DNA of 25,824 bases from Parasitella parasitica (GCA_025201805.1 MU619406.1:14860-40683); one strand, 5' to 3'. Numbered from the stretch's first letter, positions 12,470 through 24,677 are shown. The notes: generated from the letters alone by a model not told the origin. Numbers and translations: made by a program.

Positions 12470-13312
12470 CTTGTTGTGCTAAATATGAGAGCGAAAGGAA
12501 AAAAATGCGATCTTGCGTGTATCATTTTTGGTTTTATAGATGTCTTGTAATCTTTTTTAAAACTGACTCAAAAACGTGTTTCTCATGTGCTGGGGTTTAT
12601 TTTCAACATGCTTTTGGTTTAGTAGTGATAGATTTGAAATGCCTCTGTATTTCAGCGTACTGGAGCACCCTTCCTATCTGATGTCATTTTTGATGAATAT
12701 CTGTATGTAGATATGGGTTGTTTATCGTTTTTATCAGAAATTTAAGGGAAAAAAATAGCTTATCTAACTTGATAATTGTTCTACAAATCAGGCCATATTT
12801 GAAGAAGCCTTAATCTTGATCCCATCAACCAGCATAGCAATGTAAGTTTACCCACAAATTTCGATGATGGCTCCGAAAAAAATTGTTAAATACCATATCA
12901 ACGATTGATAGAGATCCAGAGCACAAAACTTTCTCTTTTTGTTGCTGTTGCAAGATACGTGTCCCATAACATATATTTCATTAAGGTTGCGCTATCAATG
13001 AATTATTTTTGCTTGAATACTGTAAAATAACGCATGATAAAGCCATCACTTGAGTATATATCACTTTAATCTAAAGATGTAATTCGACTCCTTTTGGACT
13101 CCGCGAACTCGAGCCCCTATATATCTGATGTGTATCTGATACGCATAAAGAAGATCCATCTTCAATATTTGCACGTATATATGTAGTGAAAAGCTTCAAT
13201 CTTTACTAAGTAAATTAATTTTTGGGACGAGAATTTGGAAAAAAGATAAACGTATTTTTAGCATTAATAGAATTACATGAAATATAGAGAAAACAGCATT
13301 TTTGATAGCGAA
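12470..13312. other. Intergenic region between LtrA-like and HAD genes
   Basis: AT-rich sequence with many stops in all frames. It should hold the promoter of the HAD gene and the 3' UTR of the LtrA-like gene. I found no RNA gene, repeat or mobile element signature. Confidence 0.55.
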
Positions 13313-16250
13313 CTAATCCAACAAATCGACACCGGCTAAATATAAAAATCAGTTATTGATCTAGTCGTATTAGCTCATTTGTAACACTTACATTGGAACA
13401 AAAGACATGCCATCATGATGGAAACCATTGCCAAGCCATTCAAGTTGGCGTATGTAGTAGTGGAAAGGGCAAAAAATATGATGGCATTCAGAATACGGGA
13501 AGCACAAATGATATAGGATTTCAAACTGCCTAAAAGTGATCAACAGAGATTCAGTAAAACCCAAGCTATGTATTATTAATGTTTAGGCTTACCTCGGTTC
13601 ACAGGTGTATTGACAAGCTTAATGAAGGCATTAAAGCACAAAATCAAGCCAGCAGTGATCCAAAAAATCTTGATGGAGAATAGTGGATCATCGCAAACAG
13701 TTTCGTGGCCACTTTCGGCTGAACTAGTGGTGGCTTCTGCAGCTAACGCTAGCATTGCATAATGAGCATTTACAGCACTGCTGTTTGTTGTTGAAGTTAC
13801 GGCATGCTCTGCTGCTGTTGTGTTGGTTATGCTCTGCTCTGCAGCTGCACTTGTACCATGACTAGCAGCAGCAGCAGCGCAGGTTTGTAGAGTGTGATAG
13901 AAACTTGCAGCATTGTCAACACCATTGTTGTGGCTACTGATAATCTCGGTCAAGGCAATACCAAAAGCAACTTGAAATAGATGAAGTGGAAAGTGAAGAT
14001 ACATCCAAAGTTGACTGAGCTTTGTTTGATTCATTAGTTCGCCACTGAAATCATCGAAATACATGAAGAAGTAGCAAAAGATGATGGTCACACCAAAGAC
14101 ATTGCAGGCAATGACACTCGATGTGAAGTTCGATTCAGTAACCATCTTGATGAATCCCATACAGTTTTCACCAAGGATAATGAGAGTGAATAAACCAAAG
14201 CGCTCACCCAAGTGACTAGCAGCCAGTGATACACGGCTGTTGCCTTGTAAAATCATATGGACGATAATTTCCATACCAATACTCACATACCAAAGAGCGT
14301 ATCGTTTAGCCATGTCAGCTTGAGATTGATACAACAGAGAAACACCCCACATGGCAATAGAAATGGCACTAGCAGCAACGTAGACGCCCAAGGGCCTGCG
14401 AGATGATTTGAAATGTGCGCTAAGAGAAACGATAAAGACAACCGAGTATTCAAATAGTACAACAGCTTTCATAATGATATAGCCTATAATAAACCATTTG
14501 GGTTCTGATTCAAACTTTTGTTTATCGCTAGAACCGGCCATGAGAACTGTTTCCATGTTAGTATAACCTGATATTGGCTTTCAGACAAATTTATAAGCTT
14601 ACTTAAACCACAGAGTTCAATAATCTTGTAAAGATGATGAGCAACATCTATAAAATCAGATTAGATGTTTACACATCAAAATACCATCTGGCTGGTAATA
14701 TATAGTATACCTTGTCGATCATAACGAGATGAATATAAAGCACTTGAGCACCAAGTCCACCACATAACTACGAACCATGCTGCATATGTATTAAGCGTTG
14801 CAACACTGTTAATGTGAACCGAATGCGTAAATTGACTACAAGCTCGTCAGTATTGGTGCAAAACAGTGCTGTTAGTTATTTTACCTGAGCCAGCCTACAT
14901 AAAACACATCACCCAACAATTCAACCCACGTAGCAGAAGATTCTTCACCAATTTCGTCAGACAAATCTGGATCAGGAACAGAGAAAAAATCTCTTCTCAC
15001 ATTATGGTGGTTGCGCTGGACAATAAGAATGAATTGCACTTGAATATATACATTTTCATTCAAGTCCATCAACAAATCAGAAGGTGAATGGTTCTTGTGA
15101 GGATGTTTTTTGGTAGCCTGAGAAAGCTCACCAGAGTCGGATTTCTTAAATGTGCCTGAATTATGCTTTTCATCCACTGTTGGCAGTTTTTCCGTGCTGC
15201 TAGATGTGTTTGTCTTGTCAGATAAAACAGCATTTGTTTTTTCACTTAAATCAAAAGAGCTCTCTTTGAGAGAAAAAAAAAAGGACAATTTAGCAATGTT
15301 ATTTTAAATGGGTAATGTGTATCTTACTAGAGGAATCCTGAAATAAATCGCCTTTTGCTGATGCTAACTGGGCTCGCATTTGGACAGTTTTGTGAACTTT
15401 CACTGAAAAATCTCTGTGTGTTCGCTCCAAAAAGTCGATCAAATCATCAGTATCTTTAAAGGTCTTAAATTGCTCTTTTTCTGCTGGCGAAAGTTGCAGC
15501 TGTCAAAGAAACATGTCAGTATTTGGCCATCATTGAAAGTGATACATATCAAAATAATTTCTTACAGGCTTTTCTAATTCAGAAATTTGATCCTCATTAA
15601 TTTCAAAATCTTGGTCACCGACTAAATGGCGGAAATGGATTGCTGCAAGACTAATTAATTATCAAATCAAGCACACCTATATTTTTCTTACTCAATCTAA
15701 CTCTAACATTCTCACTATATAATAGTAGTGTTAATAAATTAATTCATACACTTATCATCCATACTTACTCAACCATTTCATCTGTAATAATGTTAACATC
15801 TTTTTCAGAAGCAATTGAGTCTGGATGCTTTTCATTCCAGGCAATTTTTTCTGTTTGATAAGCCTCAGAGCGCTTTTGATGAAGCTGAAACTCTTTCAGT
15901 GGGTGCAACAGTACATCACCAATTGTTTCGGTTCCATGTCTACGAAGAGGCTTTCCAGCAGGATCATGAAGAGGAGCGACTGTTTCATGCTCATTGGTAC
16001 GTATTCGGATCACATTAGAGCCAACAGCGCCAGATCCATTGCTAATGCTACTCTCATTGGAAATATAGCGACTACTATGGGAAGGTCTACGATAGGCAGT
16101 AGCAGGATGTCTTTCAGAAGTTACGCTAAGGTTTGATCTGTTACTGGTATGACCGGCTTCTTCATCATCTGTGCGAAGTGATTGTCTTTGTCTTCCACCA
16201 GCACCGCGATACCCAAATGCAGGAGCCTGATATCCTCTATTTTGTGCCAT
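13313..16250 (-). CDS. LtrA-family multi-pass membrane protein
   Basis: Proposed exons on the minus strand: 16250-15769, 15650-15566, 15499-15328, 15263-14885, 14835-14711, 14647-14603, 14546-13593, 13529-13392, 13335-13313; phases close to 800 aa. The first ~350 residues are hydrophilic (Arg/Ser-rich start, then LQLSPAEKEQF and a Ser/Lys-rich linker). After ATWVELLGDVFYVGWL comes a polytopic domain with about ten hydrophobic segments, including AAWFVVMWWTWCSSALY, GLFTLIILGENCMGF and IIFCYFFMYFDDFSGE. The ELLGDVFY and LGERFGLFTLIILGE elements match the bacterial low-temperature-requirement A family (Pfam LtrA), which also occurs in fungi. Its biochemical role is unknown. An Ala/Ser/Thr-rich loop (about 220 residues from the C-terminus) interrupts the membrane domain. 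Tandem with the HAD and Eaf1-like genes. Confidence 0.87.
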
Positions 16251-17536
16251 GAAAAGTATAATTTACTTGGTATATGTGTTGCTTGTGAATATAAACAGTT
16301 GGTATATAATACTATAAAAGTATATAAAAGAGATTTAATTGCTTTTTTTAGTCAAATGAATCCAAAAGCTTCAAATAAAATAGAAGAAGAGGAAACTTTT
16401 TGCTTTAGAAAAAAAAAAGCTAGTACTAATCTTCAAAATTAAGGGGGAATAAAAGAAAAGGAAGAAGCAAATAAATAAAAGATCTTTGGTATCAAGTTTT
16501 CCTCGATTTCCATCGTTTTATAAGCAATTTTGGTCTATATAGCTTTTGAAGGAAGCACAATTTTTAACCGTAGCAACCAAACCAATGGTTGTACACGGCG
16601 CTAAAGTTGATTCTCGACCCGGATGTTTGATTTTGTTGACGATGATTTTGAGGCTAATTTGGGAAAACCCCTTTTACGGAACATCCATCTTGGTAAAAAT
16701 AATGGATCGTCGCTCAGATGTCTTGTATTCACTAAAGTCATTTGGCTTTTACAACCGGCTTAACAAGAACAAGAGCAACGCTTTTTATATTAAAGAAGCG
16801 AATCTACATCATACTCTCTTGAATTTATGGCTTTTTTTTTTTTTTTTTTTTTGCTTTTCATTCAAAAAGTGGTTGTACCCATGCAAATCTTTATTGGCAT
16901 GTGCAACACAATAGAGCACAACGTGATGAAACTTCGTCTTCTGGTCCTACCTAAAAAGTAAAATATGAAGTGCTACGCTAAATTGTGTAATTTCAAGTCA
17001 TTTTACTCTAAAGCGCGAGCAATAAGTTGATGATATTTATTATTGTATCGTTTGCTTGTTAGTAGTCAAGAAAATAATTAGTTTTATACACAAAGCATTC
17101 AAGAGCTGCATTATTTTGGTTACACATACAACGCGGGCGGTAAATATTGGAGATTTTCGTACTTCGTCTTTATGGGGACTTTGGAGGTCTCTTGACACAA
17201 TCACTTTAATACAACTTGATTTTGGATACTTGCCATCAGTATTGGAAAAAAACTGAATAAATGGGAGATTGTTGATGCTCTAAAGTTCAGATTGAATAGA
17301 AGTTACTGTTGCGAGACATCATCATACAAAATATTAGCTTGCGTCGTTTATAATGGTGCTAGTTACAGAAATAACTGCACTTTTTTTTTGGATACCAACT
17401 GCCATTACCATCAACGCACTCTTTAATTTTCTCTTTATCACTAAGATTCTTTCCAAATCTAGATAAGCAGAACTTGTAGAGAGAGTTACTGTAAACTATC
17501 ACCGATTTTCACTTCGCAGTTGCCTACCATGTAGTA
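16251..17536. other. Intergenic region left of the Tc1 element
   Basis: This region contains the LtrA-like promoter, a 21-T run (16832-16852), and a short open frame 16623-16763 (MFDFVDDDFEANLGKPLL..., 46 codons) with protein-like composition but no recognised relative. Nothing else is supported; the region looks like decayed sequence. Confidence 0.5.
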
Positions 17537-19166
17537 CACTATTTTTTTGCTTCCAAATACGCTATTTTCAGAAATTATTCGCACAAGCTGAGGAAAAATT
17601 GCTCATATTTCATTTTACTTTCTGCACGCTTTTTATTTTATTTTTTGCACACTTTTAAAAATAATATTTGCACACTTGTAAGAGTAGTTTTTGCACACTC
17701 ACAAATTTGGCTTTTTGCACACTGTGTGCAAATTAAATTATAGAGGTTCTTTATTGAAGCAGGTTTCAAATTTTGAAGCAGAATAGCGACAGAATTCTTC
17801 CAAGTCGCTAAAGAGAACATTATGACAAGCTTCAGCGATTCTCATATTAAGAGTTTCGCTCTGCAAGAGCTTTTCCTTTTTTAATTTACTCTTTACAACC
17901 AACCAGAACTGCTCAATTGGATTGAGCTCAGGCGAATAAGGGGGAAGATAAACACATCCGTACCCACGGCTCTCAATGAATCTTCTGATGCTATCTGATG
18001 TATGGATAGGGGCACTATCCATGATAAGATAATTCCCTTTAAATTGTTCGTGACGATCCATGACATCTAAGGTGCTTTGAAATAAAATTCATATAATGCC
18101 CAGTAACAGTTCCAGCAGTCTTCTGAGCCTTACTACCTCCTGTCACTTTTCGTTTCTTAGAAGCTTCAGCATATGGTACTCTAACTTTGACATTGATGAC
18201 ACCGAAGGGGAAAATGGCTCCCAATATAGTTGTCGTCTTAGCTCTGGTTAAAGGTTGGACTACTTCAGCTCGAATTCCCTTTTTTGACCAAGCCATTCTC
18301 CTTTTTAAATTGATATGAAACGCAGATTCGTCGATAAACACACAGTTGCTGTTAAAATCCATATCGGTCTCAGCCCATCGAACTACCCATTCAAATCTTC
18401 TCTGAATGCTTGCAGGCGAATTTCTTTCTTGTGAATGAAAATGAGCCTTTTTGAATGACAAGGCGCAGTTTTCTGTCATGAAATTGTAAACAGTGGTTTT
18501 TGACACCTTCAAGTCAGAAAATTGGGTAGTAAGGCTTTCCATTGCTTGATCTAATGTTGCCGAAGGATGGTCGATAAAGTTATCTTCTAAATGCTTCTTA
18601 TGTTCTTCACCCAACAATACTGGTCGACCGGCTTTCTTTTCAAGTGTTAAGTTTTCGGTTTCAATGTGATTATCAGGATTGATTCTTTCCATAATATCTT
18701 TTTGATCCTTCTTCAGCCAGTCATATGCAGTTCGACGAGCAATACCGAGTTGCTGTCCTGCTTTCCCCGCAGTGAGGACCAAATAAAAAAAGTGACCTTT
18801 GACATCGTCTCCATGCTTTTTTTAGTAGTTAGAAGGTCCAGTTGAAGACGAAACCCCTTTTTTTGGGGGCTTTTAATGTCTTAGGCTTTTCAGGTGGTTT
18901 GGAAGCTAAGTAATTGTCGAAATTTACGGTATCGGCTAAAGGATAACCCTCATTGTCTACATCCATCAAGACAGGCTCTCTGCCGTACTCATCTACAGCG
19001 TTGCCATGTCCATCTTCGTGGTAAAACTGAAAGTTCATTCAAGTAATGTCTTTTTAAAAACTGTGCAGAATTAATTAAGAAAGTGTGCAAAAACTATTCT
19101 TACAAGTGTGCAAAAAATAAAATAAAAAGCGTGCACAAGCTGAGGAAAAAATTGCTGAAAATAGTG
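17537..19166 (-). mobile_element. Tc1/mariner DNA transposon, degenerate
   Basis: The ends are CACTATTTT at 17537 and its complement ending at 19166, each flanked by TA (17535-17536 and 19167-19168), the Tc1/mariner target duplication. A perfect 31-bp inverted repeat lies inside (17624-17654 against 19104-19134; gcacgctttttattttat...). Copies of TTTTGCACAC recur four times on the left and two to three times on the right. A 23-bp segment (cacaagctgaggaaaaa..) occurs at both ends in the same rather than the inverted orientation, so the left end is rearranged. The single gene inside is a broken transposase on the minus strand. Confidence 0.93.
17738..19038 (-). pseudogene. Tc1/mariner DD34E transposase, frameshifted
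   Basis: There are three consecutive reading-frame pieces on the minus strand. 19038-18829 carries the N-terminal region and ends in TAA. From about 18815 to 18039 lies the HTH and first catalytic segment (LTAGKAGQQLGIARRTAYDW; CVFIDESAFHINLKRRMAW). 18061-17738 holds the rest (YLIMDSAPIHT; YLPPYSPELNPIEQFW). The catalytic triad residues D, D, E are all present, with 34 residues between the second Asp and the Glu. The second frame change falls near 18085 in a T-rich run and is explained by one extra base. At least two frameshifts or stops make the enzyme inactive. The triad is intact, so the copy is moderately young. Confidence 0.92.
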
Positions 19167-20478
19167 TACTTTCAACAGATCAAATCTTTGTATGCACATT
19201 ACTGACAGTCTGGCAGGCTCATTGACGCGTGATTTTCGATGGCATCCTGTTTCTTCCTCACTTAGTCCTACAACGTACTATCCGTTATTTCTCCCGGCTG
19301 GAAGATGAACTACATGTGATTTCTTTGATTCTCTTCATTTATACCATTTACTATTATTTCGTTGTATATGCCCACATCAGTCTTTTTATTCCCTCAATAT
19401 GACAGTTTAAGAACTTTAAATAAAGTAGGCCAACTCCCCTTTAAAAAAAATTTAAAAAGATGTGTAGAGAATATACTATGTTATCAGCGCTCATGTCTAC
19501 TTTTCAGTTTCACAAATAAACTTCCATTACTGACATTTTCTCACAGAGTTGAATGATAGTTGAAATCTTTTGATAAAGTGGTCGATTTTACGATACGTTG
19601 TGCCAATATTGTAGTCAGGATGTTTGTTTACAGAAGCAACCGAGCTTTTTATGGGGTTTCAGATTCGATATTATTGTTTCTCTAGAATTAATGCAACTGC
19701 CACTTTCATGAGCAAACGCTTTATCAAATCATGCAATCGAGCATAATTTATTATTGCGTAATATATAAAAGAGTATCTGAATTGTGATAAGTTGAACTTT
19801 GTACAAAAGTTCCATCGCTCAGAGATACTTTGAATATCTAGCTTTACTTTTCTGTGCCTGGAATTTAATGTGAATATTTTATATAGATTTACTTGGATAA
19901 TGATATGACAATAAAAGGTATTATTTCATTGCAAAAGGTCCCAGACAAATTTTTAAAAGGCTAGTTTATTTTGCATCAGCTCTAAATGGTAAAGCCTTGA
20001 TCTCATACCAAATGTAATGATAGTAATATTGCATGAAAAATAGGACCTTTTTAAATTGTGGAAGAAAAGAAAGTTCGACCTTTATTATCCTCACGGTAAA
20101 TAAATGGGAACCAAAAGTATCAATGTTAAGGGTAGTGACAAGATATCACTATATTAATCAACGAGGAGGAGGTGATTCTTACTACGACGCCGATTTTGCG
20201 TCTTTTTGTTAGCCTTATATCTGGATTATCTATCACATTCTATAATATGTACATATACGTGATATTAAACCAGAGATTATTATCAAAATTGTGTTGTGCC
20301 ACTGTAGAAGGCACCACTACGGTGCAACAAGCCCTAATAACAATAATGTAATTACCACAATATTAGGGACAGAAAGGTTACTGTGAAATGTCCGATTTAT
20401 AGTGTTTATCCGTTCTATTAAGGGCATCAAAAGGGATAGAAACACTGATTTTACGGGCACTATCCACCTAAAAATGAA

Positions 20479-20563
20479 TTTACCCATTATATTATGTTGG
20501 CTTGGAATTAAAATAAGTGTCAAAAGCCATAAAATCAAATAACTGTTTTCCATAATGGGTAAA
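20479..20563. repeat. 12-bp inverted repeat
   Basis: TTTACCCATTAT at 20479-20490 is the exact reverse complement of 20552-20563, with a 61-bp spacer. A second inverted pair lies just upstream (ccctaata / tattaggg, about 20333-20370). It may be a decayed MITE or chance structure. Confidence 0.5.
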
Positions 20564-20874
20564 AACCTTTATATAATGTTTGAGTCACTAAACTCGTAGT
20601 TTCAATCATGAATGTGATAATAGTCTATTGGAAAAAAAAAGAAGCCTAAGCGTACACTATAGCATTGGACTGTATGAAAATGACCGCTGAAGGAGTAATG
20701 ACACCAGAAAACATTGAAGCTTTGCAGCGGCAATACTGGCAGCCTTGTTAGCCAAGCACTAATCAAGGAAACTGTTTCATTCAGAACAGAAAACCAACTT
20801 CTTGAGATTTCCTCAGCGCCGGATTTGCAAATTAAAGGACATTGGAGATACAGAACGTTGATTTACGATAAAGT

Positions 20875-20878
<4 letters not shown>

Positions 20879-20912
<34 letters not shown>
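20879..20912. repeat. (GA)n microsatellite
   Basis: About seventeen GA dinucleotides. It gives a spurious Arg-Glu repeat in an open frame and is not regarded as coding. Confidence 0.9.
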
Positions 20913-20915
<3 letters not shown>

Positions 20916-21174
20916 TAAAAATCAGAGAAAGTACTGGAAGCAAAGAGAATGAAAGTGAAAGTGACATAAAAACTCGCGTATACTCCAAATAATTCAAAAC
21001 ATTAGATGTGGTCCAAATCTATTAGATGTAATTTTAGTAAGCTGATGATTTTCATTTTAATAAGCTAGAGACAGACGATGAGATCAACTCGAATTGAATA
21101 TGAATAAGTATATATTTTGAACATTTATTGCAAATAGCAAATGATAGAACGCGGGTTGTATTGTAACAGCCAGT

Positions 21175-21200
21175 GATCTGAAATATGATTATTTCAGATC
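21175..21200. repeat. Perfect 11-bp palindrome with 4-nt loop
   Basis: GATCTGAAATA, loop tgat, TATTTCAGATC. The sequence could form a tight hairpin in RNA or DNA on either strand. No T run follows directly and no gene ends nearby, so a terminator role is not supported. Confidence 0.6.
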
Positions 21201-21598
21201 AATTGATTAGAACATACAGTTGTGATGAGGTGAAAAGTCGAGTATAACGTATTGTGGCACTATATGTATTGATTACAAAGAAAGCTTTATCTATTAATTT
21301 TTTATTTATTCAAAAAATGGATAATTTGTTAATACAATAATGAACATATACGACCATCTTTCATGTTATTTTGCATTTCGACAAGATACTGTAAATACAA
21401 TGAGCATGATGTCATCTGCAGTGGTGGGTGCATCCTACATCAAACCATTTCTTCATTTCTTCGCAAAAAAAAAATTTCTAGTGGGCCTGGCATGGGCATT
21501 GACCGCCTTTTGACATCTTTCACTTGATACAGAACGTACGGTTCTAAAAAAAAATCTTAACACGATCCGAAGAACCTTGTACAGTGCTTCCAGCGTCA

Positions 21599-21731
21599 AT
21601 TGGTCACCTTACCGAAAAAATTGGTCGCTTTTCCGAAAACCAATTGGTCAACCGGTCCATTTCACTGCTTAGAAAAAAAAAATCCAACCAGTCCATTTCA
21701 CTGCCGAAATTTTTTTTTTTTCAACCAGTCC
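21599..21731. repeat. Minisatellite upstream of interrupted gene
   Basis: There are two neighbouring tandem patterns. The first is attggtc-cttaccgaaaa, repeated at about 21-bp spacing from 21599 with a third partial start near 21643. The second is caaccRgtccatttcactgc at 21649-21668 and 21685-21704 (19 of 20 identical, period 36), with a partial third copy at 21722. A or T runs separate the units. The array lies directly upstream of the ATG at 21770. Confidence 0.75.
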
Positions 21732-21973
21732 TTTTTTACAGCTTTATTTTATTTGTTAAACATTTTAGAATGAACACCATCTCTCGTGAGGAAGCATGTT
21801 GCATCTTTTACTGTAAACAATTCAACGAAGAGAATGCTCAAATCTGTACACAAAGAGTAGATAAGATGGAGGAAGCTGAAATTTGTTTCAGAAGCAATAT
21901 AAATGAACCTGAGATTGTATGCGAAGCGCGAATATTCGGTGCTCCGATTTTATACAGCCTGTACAAATCAAAA

Positions 21974-21982
21974 GAAGAAAAG
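21974..21982 (+). repeat. Target-site duplication, 5' copy
   Basis: gaagaaaag, or aaaagaagaaaag if the A run is counted, sits directly before the first LINE base. The same sequence follows the LINE poly-A at 24678-24686. This fits a target-primed reverse transcription insertion. Confidence 0.8.
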
Positions 21983-24450
21983 CTTCGGATGGCATTCCTT
22001 ATGAGATTCTCAACTTGGTTGTTCGATTTCCACCCTATAAGGATTTAATAACTACTGTATTCAACGATGCTCTTAATAGAGGCATATTTCCAGATTCCTG
22101 GAATGAATCCATTATGACCCTACTCAAGAAAAAAGGGGATTCCACTGACATGAAGAACTACCGGCCTCTGAGTCTTGCTAATTGCGACTACAAATACTTC
22201 ACACGGATACTCAACAAACGAATGATGGACGTCTCCGCCAAACTGATCAACAGTAATCAAATAGGCTTTGTCCCCGGCAAGTATATTGCTGAAAACGGTC
22301 TCCGTTGTCAACTAATTATGGAGGATGCTCAACTGAAATATGATCTTGCTGAACAACAATCCACAACAGCCCACCTCTCAAATGACATAGGCTTACTGCT
22401 TGACCAAGAAAAAGCATATGATCGCGTTAATCTAACGTACTTCAAACTGGTTCTGCGCCATTGTGGCTTCCCAGAAAGCGTAGTTTATTGTATCTACAAT
22501 CTCATGGCATTAAACAAGATCCGCATCAATCTCAATGGCTATTTTACGGACGAAGTTTATAAACGTCGAGGCTTCAAACAGGGCGATCCTCTTTCCTGTA
22601 TATGCTATGATCTTGCTTTTGAACCCTTTCTTCAAGCTATTCTACAAGATAATGATTATACTGGCTATAACTTTGGCAAAATCAAAAACGACCAGTCCAC
22701 CACGCAATCCAACGATATCAACACTAGACTTCTCTGCTACGCAGATGATGCCTTAGTGTTTGTTCACAATCGCACTGATCTTCGCTTACTTAGATACTAC
22801 ATGGATTTATTTTGTAAAGCATCCAATGCCAAGTTCAATCTTAGCAAAGTTGAGGCATTCTCGCTCTCTGGCCGAGATACTTGGAACTTTTGGCGTCAAC
22901 CACTCGAAGCTATACATATCCACCACCTCCATTCAAAGAAAGACGTTATGCCATTGATCTATCTAGGCTTTCCGCTCATTCAAAGCAAAACCCAACGGGT
23001 CAATCATATTGCCACAGTCGTCCCTAAATTGAGAGTAGCAGCTCAGCTGCATTCAACTCGCTCTTTGTCTGTATTGGGTAGGGCAACGGTCATCAATACG
23101 CTGATATTGTCCAAATGTTGGTATATTCTTCGCGTTACTCCTCTTACTCAACAAGACCTCCAAAAAATCACTAGTGTAGCTATCCAATTCCTCAAAAGGG
23201 GCATCTTCCCACTACTCCCATGAAGTACCTGGACTCTCCCCAAAACTAAAGGTGGACTTGGAGTACTCAATGTTACTGCCCAATACTCGGCTTTATACTT
23301 TCGCTGGATACAACCTCTGTTAACAAATTCCTCTCATTCAACGACCATAGATCCTTTGCATAGTATACTGATTCATTATGTTAACAACGTCAATCGTTCT
23401 AGACATCATCAAATTCCGCTGCTACTGCCCTCTTCCAGAAGAAGTTTCACTAGGAAAGGACGGGTTGCCACTATCGATATTCTATATCGTAGCATTGACT
23501 CAATCCCACGAAACTATGACTCTGTTCAGATCAATCATTCCACTGCTCTGCATTTACCGTTACAAACTGTCCTCTTTACACGTCCTCATAGTCCATTCCG
23601 GATCCCTCCAAAAATTAAGGACATGACAGTCTCTGATGTGTTTCAATACAATGCTAATAGGCAATTTCTGCATTGGAGGGATACCCAAGATTCTACTCTT
23701 CGTCGTTGGAAACAAGCTCCTACTAAACTCTTTCGGGGCATTCAGTCTGGAGACCTACAATTGCAACCTTTCTTTCAATCGTTATGCTATCCGTGTATTT
23801 CATCCAGTTCAACGTCAGCATCGTCATCAACAATTGACTTCACTCCCTTTGCCTTACAATTAGAATTTCCTAACGGGGCGACCGTCCTCTCCAAGATTTC
23901 CACCAAAACATTTCGTCAGGCGTGTTCTGATACTTTTGTACCTACATGTCTATCATCAATTAGTTCTGACTTCTGGACATTGTTTTGGGCTTTAGCCTTA
24001 ACTATGCTACAAAGAAATGTAGTCTACCGCTTCATCAACAACAAAATCCCACATAAGTCTCTTCTACATCGACTGTTCCCGGGACAGCACCCTTCCCCAC
24101 TATGTGCCATTTGCTCACTAACAGTTGATTCTCCTTCGCATTTCCTCTTCTATTGTCCAGCCAAAGCCAACATTTGGCAGGCTGTTGTTTTCGAATTCCT
24201 TTGGCCAACAGTATCTATTCATGATATTATTCAAGCTATTCGCTCTTTTGATTTCTATGACATTCGCTACAGCCGAAAAAGCTCTGTACCTGCGTCTCTC
24301 ATCGTTTTCATAGCCTTAACTAACATCTGGAGAGCTCACTTTTGCTTTATCTTTGATGGCACTCCTTTCACTACAGCCGCGGTTCTGGCCAACATCCGAA
24401 TCGAAGTTTTAAAACGCATTGAGGAAGACTCAGTTCATTCCGTTCTGTAG
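21983..24450 (+). pseudogene. LINE reverse transcriptase, truncated and with an internal stop
   Basis: One frame runs from the truncation point to TAG at 24448-24450, interrupted only by TGA at 23221-23223, in the place where related proteins continue into the KTKGGLGVLNV motif. Reverse transcriptase motifs in order: SDGIPYEIL, KNYRPLSLANCDYK, GFVPGKYI, LLDQEKAYDRVN, RRGFKQGDPLSCICYDLAFE, catalytic YADDALVF, and YLGFPL. The C-terminus has a zinc-binding motif of the LINE type (CAIC...HFLFYC: C-x2-C, then H and C). The DQEKAYDRV form is common in L1/Tx1-like elements. The endonuclease domain is missing. The single nonsense change suggests a fairly recent insertion. Confidence 0.93.
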
Positions 24451-24677
24451 CATACTGGTAGGGTCATAGTTCTGTCGGCAAACTGAACACCTTCTTATAT
24501 TATTATCTTTTGCTTTCATATGTTTTATCCCTTCTATTTAATATCTCTCAATCTCTGTCCCTCAGTATTATTTTATCTCCGTCTGACTAAATCTATATTT
24601 GCGCCCGCCTCTTGAGCCAGTTTCACTACTGTGCTTTACACGGAGCAATCAGTAAAAACCTTTAAAAAAAAAAAAAA
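21983..24677 (+). mobile_element. 5'-truncated non-LTR retrotransposon (LINE)
   Basis: The element begins abruptly inside the reverse transcriptase at SDGIPYEIL and ends with a 3' UTR (24451-24663) and a 14-A tail (24664-24677). It is flanked by gaagaaaag on both sides. Nothing of the endonuclease half or 5' UTR is present, which is typical 5' truncation. The truncated copy cannot mobilise itself. It interrupts the host gene described at 21770-25542 in the same orientation. Confidence 0.92.

Larger units (their letters stand above)
19167..21769. other. Non-coding stretch between transposons
   Basis: No gene is supported. Contents are AT-rich sequence, a cluster of small inverted repeats at 20300-20570, a GA microsatellite at 20879-20912, a perfect hairpin at 21175-21200 and the minisatellite at 21599-21731. 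A short frame around 20669-20753 (TAEGVMTPENIEALQRQYW) looks protein-like but has only about 26 codons. Confidence 0.5.

Noticed and set aside
20714-20992. 92-codon open frame with an Arg-Glu repeat
   Set aside because: It has no ATG start, half of it is the GA microsatellite, and no recognisable domain is present.
21584-21769. Upstream extension of the frame before Met 21770
   Set aside because: It is open only because of the minisatellite and A/T runs; composition is low-complexity and a stronger start is the ATG at 21770.
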